64,000 bases of DNA from Phymorhynchus buccinoides (lineage: Eukaryota > Mollusca > Gastropoda > Neogastropoda > Raphitomidae), in contig CM065710.1 in NCBI GenBank assembly GCA_017654935.2, positions 28,414,285-28,478,284 on the forward strand, in the 5' to 3' direction. The notes under the pieces were generated by a model. That model did not search any database, was not told the DNA's origin, and saw only the letters and a program-made list of their open reading frames with translations. Shown here one piece after another: positions 41,069-49,853 of this stretch (the first letter of the stretch is position 1; each line of letters opens with the position of its first letter). A program made the position numbers and the translations under genes.

Positions 41069-44000
41069 CCACACACACACACACACACACACACTACCAC
41101 ACACACACACACACTACCACACACACACACACACAGTGACACGCACACACACGCACACTACCACACACACACACACAGTGACACGCACACACATAACTCG
41201 CTTTCTCTCATAGTCATACATGCACACAGGCATGCACGCAAACACACACCACTCAGCTCTCTCTCTCTCTTGGACAGATTGGAAGAATAGGCTTGTCAAA
41301 GCTTTTCAAGTTTCAAGTCTCACCCACCCCCCCCCCCCCCAGGTTTTCAAGACTGCACTTGGTCATCTCCAAACATGGAACACTCAGTTTTTTTTAGTAA
41401 CGTTTTATTTTTTGTGTATTTGAGATTTTGATGGTTTAACTTTAAGGTTTTGGTAGGGTTAGGGATAGGGTTAGGGTTAGGGCTAGAGTCAGTTTAATTT
41501 CAGATTGAATGGTTAAAAGATACACATTCTAAAGTGTCGCTGAAAACCGACATTGTCACGCGAATGGCGTCACTTTCCATATTTGTAGATGACCAAGTGC
41601 AGCATTGAACGTCTTCCCTCCCCACTCACTCAGTCTGTCTGCATCCAGCTTGGCCAGATTGTAGAAGCGGCATTGCTGGTCGCCCACCGTCACCGCCTCA
41701 AGCGTAGAGCTGTAGGGGTTGTTCCCTGAGAGTTACACACATTTAAAAATAATAAAATCACAAACCACAAAGCTTATTTTCTGTTTCGAGTGTTTGTCCG
41801 CAATTGAGCTAACACAACTACAGTAGAACCTCCCTTACAAGACCTCCCATTATAAGACTCCCTCCCATAAAAGACCTACTTCTCTGAGACATTGCCCTTC
41901 TTTGTAAGTATTAAAATTACCTCCCTTACAAGACCCCTCCCTTAGTTAATATAAGTCCTCATTTTGGATGATTTTTGAAGGTCTTATAAGGGAGGTTCCA
42001 CTGTAGTAGAAAACCATTGAATATTCATGAACAAACATCAACAGGTCAGATCTATGCTTAGGCATTAATATGAAATCATAATGCATTGATCACTATCAGT
42101 ATCAACACATTAACTCATTCGCATCGCAACGATTTTGAAATATTAAAAAACCTCACAAATCACTCCAGCCATGCAGTTGCACACAAACAAAACAGACATA
42201 AACAAAAAGAGAAATGAAAGAAGATTACGGGTTTTTACTTCAGGTTTAGATATAGGGAAGTGCTAGATCAGACTTTTTTTTATATCTCTACACTGATTGG
42301 TTCCCCCACAACGAACCACTACAAAAGCAAAGTCAGGGGCAAAATTGTGGTCTAAGGGAGCGAAGCGAGTTCAGAAGTGACCAAGGTATGGTGTGCACAC
42401 AGATTTACTTCCCTTGAAGCAAATGCATCAAACTGACAGCTGCCTATATGGCCGGAACGACTTGAATTAGTTAAATGGACCTGTTTTTCCACACGCACAG
42501 CTCCCATTTCAATGAATGAATCTTTAATTTAATGTCCTTTTCACATAGATCGTGATTTTAAACAGCATGCAAACATTTTTTTTTTTTTGGGGGGGGGGGG
42601 GGGGAAGGTAAAATAACATGCATAAGAACGACATATTAAAAAAAGTAAAGAAAACCTCTACAGTAGTCTTCCAATAGTTGAGGACAGCATTGCTTTTGCA
42701 ATTACAGTAATGTCAATTTCTGCGTCATTTAAAATATCCTTGGTATTATTATACTTACGTAAAAAGTCCATATTGATCATTCGATATTTAGAGAGCAATA
42801 CTGGGCATTCTAATAGTAAGTGATGAATTGATAATTTATCACTACAAAGACAGTTAGTTTCCAAGTATTTAGTTTTCCATGAATTGAGTCGTATCTTGTA
42901 CACTAAGCTAACTATCGATCTACTGTGCATAAAAATGTTAGATCTAAAGTCAGATGAGTTGATGCAAGTAGACTTTTCCAACAAACAGTAAATTTCATGT
43001 GTAGATAATGCCAGTTTCTCATTAGAAACCAAGTCATTTCAAGTCATGTCACAGATTGCTGAGTCTGTCAAACACAACTCCAGAATTTACACCACACACA
43101 GAGAGATGAGATTCTCAGGTAACCAAAAAGGAGGAAAAAGCAGGGGTCTGGGGCCCGGTGCAGGCTACATCAGCGAATGGATAACTTCCGTTTTCAGTTT
43201 TGCTAACCGCAGAGTAATGATAAACAGAGCAGTCTTGGCTGCCCCCAAGCAGTAACCAGAAAATGTCCATTTGAGAAAGAACCGACTGAGATCAAAATAT
43301 CAATCAAACGTCTTAACACATTTATGCTTCAACACAAAACCTAACCCTCCCCCCTTAATTTTCTCAATGGATTTACACTGATCTCAAAAATGACCCCTGG
43401 GGCCATCAAAAAGGAGGAAATCCTCCAATCGGAGGAAAAATCTCATCTCTGACACACATTAAAATAATGTTGTGACAAGCTGATGTCTGGTAGTCGTACA
43501 TAACAATAACATAACTACGCATAGAGGATAATTTGGAACTCAGCTGTAGTCTGTTCGTTTGATTTTTTTCCTTCTTAGTTCTTTATTCTTGTCATAACTA
43601 TAAGTCTCTTCTTCTTCAACCAGCAGCAAACAGACTTTACTTACAACTCTGTTAGTATCACAAAAGTCACCAGAATAAATTTCAAATGATTGTTTGAAGC
43701 GCCTGAACGCTTCAGCCAAATTGCCAGTCAGTGAGAGTTGCTGTGGTGGGTGCAATGAGCGACTTAGCTGGCTCTTTTGCCTGCCAGGTGGCATAGCGCT
43801 CAAGTGGGGCTAATCCTCTCTATATTCTTAGTTGCAAGAGAGAGAGAGAGAGAGGGAGGAGACCAACCCTCTCTCTCTCTCTCTCTCACTACGCCCAACT
43901 AAGATAGCGTGATAAGCCCCTAGTGGTTTGACTGCCCCCTGGCGGTCAAATAATCGCCATAAGTCGACCATTGATCCCACTTCTGACACCATGTAAAAGT

Positions 44001-45344
44001 CTAAGCTTAGTCTGAGCTATTAACAGGGTTCCCAGGGCTTTCAGCTATCCCCAAGTAAGGACCTTGTAAGGACCTGTAGGCCTAAGGATAATCTGCATCT
44101 TTTAGCCAACGATCTTGAAAGGAACACTTTCCCAGCATTGTGAACAATGTCTAAGCAGAAAGAAAAACTATGGCTGACACAGATATACGCGTTTTCTCGC
44201 AAAACGACACCAGGATAAAGAACGAGATTTCAGTCCAATTTCTCTTGACAACTCACGGTGCATCATACGTCTGCTAAGCGGTCAGTTGAAACGGGAAGGT
44301 GGGGGAGGGGGGTAAGGTGAAGTAGGTGCTGAGCGATGTTTCTCAAGTGTAAAAGTGCTGCTTCTGCGATCTATTTTGAGTATGGTCTTGCTGCTCAGGG
44401 CAGTTTTTGGCAGCTGTCAGGACTTGTAAGGACCTTGAAGTGAATGTAAGCACTTGTAAGGCCTTACTTGCAGATTTCAATTGGTCAAGACTTATAAGGA
44501 CTGGTAAGGCCCCTATGAACCCTGATTAACCCTTTCACCGCCAATGTCGCATTTTTGCACCACAATGATTTAACACCAACGGTATAAAAAGCCTTGAATC
44601 ATGGTCTGTTATTCAATTATCTTGTGTTCTTAATTTTGGGAGGTAAGGATAGGCCTTATTTTAAACATGTCACAGACGGATCCCCAATACTGCTGACGAA
44701 ATCTTTTCTCTCCCCTTTTAATCCCATCCCTTCCCTGCCTTCTACGAGATAGCATCATAGTGTATGATGTCATTGATCATTGATGATATAACTTTCCATG
44801 TCATAGTCCTGGAATGATAGTTTTTGACTTAGATAAGCCAGGAAAGATACCGTATTTCACGGACTATGACTATGAGGCGCACCTGATTATAAGGCGCACC
44901 CCCAAAATTTGACTCAAAATTCAGATTTCGTTACTCTATTTCCTTACTATATTATCAGTCACATTATACAAGGCGCAGGGATCTCAGCAAAAAATGTATC
45001 GACTTATAATCCATAAAATACGGTATATTTCAAGACCATTTTCTCAGATTGAGTCTAAACAGATTTGTTTTAAACTTTATATAAGAAAATCGATAATTTA
45101 TCAGTTTTCCTGTGGCAGTTAAACTTAAAGGAGTTAAATTTAATCGTCTGTTATAATTAGTCATGTAATTGGTATGTGTCGATGGCAGTATGATTTTATT
45201 TCAAGTTGCAGTATTGTATTCAAACTTGATTGGGAATGTGAATGTGGTCTCTATGTTTCTTCTTAGAATGTTCATGTTGTAACTATTTTACTCTTGTATA
45301 ATTAATTGTGTGCGAGTGTGCGTGTGCGCATGCATGTGTGTGTA

Positions 45345-45420
<76 letters not shown>

Positions 45421-48400
45421 TGTGTGCGTGTGTGTGTGTGTGTGTAAGGAAGTAAGAGAACGTTGTGTGTAAGCATCATGCTTATTTTACTTTCTAATGA
45501 TTAATTATTTGTTTGCCTTTAATGTTCTTGTTATCAATGTAAAGCGCACTGAGCTCATGTGAGAAAGAGCGCTATATAAATTCCCATTATTATTATTATT
45601 ATTAATGGAACAATTTTGCTCAAAATTGGCTGGCAGCAAAAGGGTTAAGAACAGAGCCATTCAAATGACGACGCGAATGCTTTGGTGTCCAGTCAAACTC
45701 TGATTTTATTCACTTAACATTTTGCATACAAAACGTCTCCAAAACTTGGGTGAACATACTTCAGCCAGGTGTACACGAAAACCACGAATCTTTAGTGACA
45801 AACACAACTCACACATTCAGACAATAGGAAACGATCACGTTACGAGATTAAAGCACTTAGAGTGAGAACACTATTCACAAACACACAACAACAACATAAT
45901 ACAGTATTTATACGGCGCTGAATCTTGATAGAAATCAGATCAAAGCAAAGCACACACACGTTAGCATTCATAGCGCATTCAAACAAAAACGCAATACAAA
46001 GCGAACACACACGGATGACATAAATGGAATATAGCAGAAACAGACCTAATGGCAAGAGAGAGAAGAGAAAGAGAGCGGAGCTTTAATGACGGGGGAACAG
46101 GTGGGTTTTGAGGTTAGCTTTGAAAGCAGAGAGGGTCGGTCGCTGACGGAGGGAGAGAGGAAGTTTGTTCCAGGAGGTCGGTCCTGAGACAGCAAAAGAG
46201 CGCCGACCAACAGTTGAAAGCTTATACCTAGTACCTAGGGATCTGGAGAGAAAGAGGGTCAGAAACTGAACGTAAAGTGCGAGCTGGCGTATAGATGGAA
46301 ATATTGTTGCAGAGGTAAGATGGAGCAGCTTTATGATAGATTTATAGCAAAGTGTGTTTAATTTATACTCAATTCTGTCTGCGACAGGAAGCCAGTGCAA
46401 AGAACGGAGAAGAGGGCTAACATGATCAAACTTTTTTTTCCTAAGGACAAGACGAGCAGCTGTGTTTTGAATACACTGGAGACAAGATAGAGAAGAGACT
46501 GATAGGCCAGTAGTCAATACAAGATAGGATGAGGGAAGTAACAAGCTTTGCTGTGGCTTCATCTGAGAGGTATTTACGAATATAGCCAATGCGACGAATT
46601 TGATAGTAGCAGGACTGACAGGTCTGAGTCAGGAAACTCTGCATGGAAAGAGTATTGTCCAAAGTGACACCTAAGTTTTTGACAGAGTCTGAGAGGGGAA
46701 TGATATTGTTACCCAGTTGGATTGACTCTATGGAAACAGAGGCTAGTTTGTTTTTTGTCTTCGTTTTTTTCACCATTTAATTGAAGTTTATTTTGAACCA
46801 TCCAATTTTGAATATCAATAGAGCAGTTGTTACTTTCTGTGAGAATGGAATCTAGATCTTCAGGGGTTGTACTGTTTTGGGAGTTGTGAGTCATCTGCAT
46901 AGAAGTGATGTTTCATGTTGTACTGGTCGATGATATTGGCAAGAGGTGATGTATACAAAGTAAACAAGACAGGGGGACTCCACAAAAAATCCTAACCTGT
47001 TCAGACTGACGACCATTGACCAGAACTGATTGAAAACGATCAGAAAGGTAAGAGGAGAACCAAGAAAGAGCAGGGCCCTTAATTCCAAAAGTATGTTCAA
47101 GACGAGACAGAAGAATGGAGTGGTCTATGGTATCAAAGGCAGCAGAGAGATCAAGAAGTGTCAAAAGAGAGATTTGACCAGCATCAGAAGCAAGTAGGAG
47201 GTCATTGACGATTTGAACAAGGGCTGTTTCAGTACTGTGGTTGGCTCTATAGGCAGACTGATAAGGATGATGAAGATTGTTTCTACACTTCTTCTACACT
47301 TTACATCCAAATTTCTATTGCCTCAGGGTACACCATGACTACCTGTTGTTGTTGTTGGTTTACCCTGGCTAAAAGACTCCAGGGATCATCCCAACAGCCG
47401 AAGCACTTGAACACTATGGTACAAATGCATCATCTAGGGATGAGAACATTGCGTACACATGTGACCTTATTTTGTTAAAGTTTGTACTGGTGCTTGAGTT
47501 ATTAGACAACATAACAGTTAACACTACCAACGGTGACATATAATTTGCTTTTGACCAATCATTGGGGTGTCTTTTGTAAAAACAGTTCCACCTTCTGGAA
47601 GTTCTGTGCTTGTAACTTCCTCTAATCTGTCACTCTCTTTGACTCTGCCTTTTCCCTTTGCTTTCTATCATCTACTATCTTTCTGACTTATTGGCCCATT
47701 CTCTTGCCTTTTTTCCCCAAAAAAACATCTTCCAATCTTTGCGCTCCTCCGAAATCGGAATGTGTCGGCTGTATGCAGCGGGGAGACCAGTGAAAACTGA
47801 AAACCAGACACATACGTACCTTACCCATTATGGCCTTATGGCCTGGGAACACAAAAGAAGAAGATTTTGTGGATTTTAAAAACACTTATGCCCAATCTGT
47901 GCTCATTTATGATCTTGTAAAATGTCAATCCTTAAAGACCCACCACACCAATATATGTGAAAATCAGCGTTTTCACACATCAGCGTAGTGGGTCTTTAAC
48001 GTCTTCACTGCCAGCCCCATGTCTACTATGGGCAGTATGATGTTATGGATGGTGTCATAACTGTTGATGTCACCACTCTGGACCAGAGTTAAAACTACAC
48101 CTTGACATGCATGCCCACAGTCTAACTTGCGATAACAATCAATTATTGATCACATTAATAAAAAAATTTTTTTATCTCAATTCATTTGTGAGAAGAGAAA
48201 ATGTACCAAGAAAATATAAAGTTCTACAATGTTATGCAATTATGAAAACGAAATGATAAATGCGTAAAATGATTAAATCAAGCATGTTAATGTTCAGTCT
48301 TAGTTCTTTATTTGTCCATTTCTCACTTCTGTCTCAGGTTCATTAAAATCAAAATGCATTATGACTGGACGACTATGAGTCGTACTAGAGTCGAGATGAG

Positions 48401-49396
48401 CTACAGCAGATGTATATTATTTGTAATTTATAACTTGGCAGTTGCCATGCCTTCTTACTTCCCCTTTCCCTGCAGAATACCCCCAAAAGAAAGTCCAAAG
48501 AGATGGATTAACTTCCCGCCAGTCAAGGCTCCCAGGGACCCCCATTTGGGGGTCTATGAAGTACTAAAATTCTAAAGGACCCTCTAAAAGAATGTGCAGG
48601 GGGTCCCAGGGATGCACTAGAAAATTTATTTTTAGCATTCGCAATGCCACTGGGACCCTCTATCCCGCCTCTAGGACCCTCTATACTGTAAGTAAAGGAG
48701 TCCCTGGGACCCCTTGTTTTGCGGGACAATTGGGAGCCTTGCGCCTGAGTGCCACTTGTCTTTCTCCTACAACCAATGAATCACCATGATCAATTTTTTT
48801 GTGTCGATTGCTCAGACAGTTTTTTGAGCGCAGATGTGTAATGCTGATGTTATGCACCTAACTAAAAAAAAACCAGGCCCAGCATGTACGACTTCGGCTG
48901 GACAAAATCTTTGTAAAAATGTCAAGAACAAAGGCAGGATAATGGACCAGTGAGACAGAATGATACTTTGATAGATCTATGACAGCAAGCAAAGGGAAAA
49001 GGCAGAGTCAAAGATAGTGACATGATTAGACTAATTAGAGAAAGTCACAAGCACAGAACATCCAGAAGGTGGGGAGAACTATTTGCAGTCTCCCCACGGG
49101 GAGAGACTCGTGGAGGGGGCGGGGTCGTCCAGCTCCCCGAATGGAGGCACGAGGCATCCACCCACTGCCCCAACCATGATCAAATGATCCAGACCCTTAG
49201 TAACTTAGTAACCTAATCTCCAGGAAAAGCTGCCAGTTCTCTGCTGTACTCCATAATGTATGTTAAGTGTCACGGTATTGATTGATTTCCAACCAGCTGT
49301 TCATCAGTTTGGACTACTAGGAGTGAAAATGTGATATGGTGTGCGCACAAGCTGACAGAAACTGAGAAAGAGGGAACAAAGGAGTGGTAGGCAATT

Positions 49397-49464
<68 letters not shown>

Positions 49465-49695
49465 AGGGCTCCCAGGGACCCCCCCTCCATTTGAAGGACT
49501 ATGAAGTACTAAAATTCTACAGGACCCTCTAAAAGTATGTGCAGGGGGTCCCAGGGATGTACTAGAAAAATTATTTTTAGCATTCGCAGTGCCACTGGGA
49601 CCCTCTATCCCACCTCTAGGACCCTCTATACTGTAAGTGTTTTGCGGGACGATTGGGAGCCCTGGTGTATGTGTGTCTGCATGTGTGTGTGTGCA

Positions 49696-49734
<39 letters not shown>

Positions 49735-49772
49735 ATGTGTATAATTATATCATGTGTGTGTCTGTGTGTATC

Positions 49773-49853
<81 letters not shown>

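Larger units (their letters stand above)
44530..45644. mobile_element. TTAA MITE split by later insertions
   Basis: Left portion 44530-44712 and right end 45605-45644 (GGCTGGCAGCAAAAGGG) belong to one MITE with TTAA at both outer sides. A CCGTATTT-type MITE (44850-45023) and a LINE 3' UTR (45175-45605) lie in between. Confidence 0.65.

Noticed and set aside
40861..41139. His/Thr-rich open frame
   Set aside because: Translation of a (CA)n tract.
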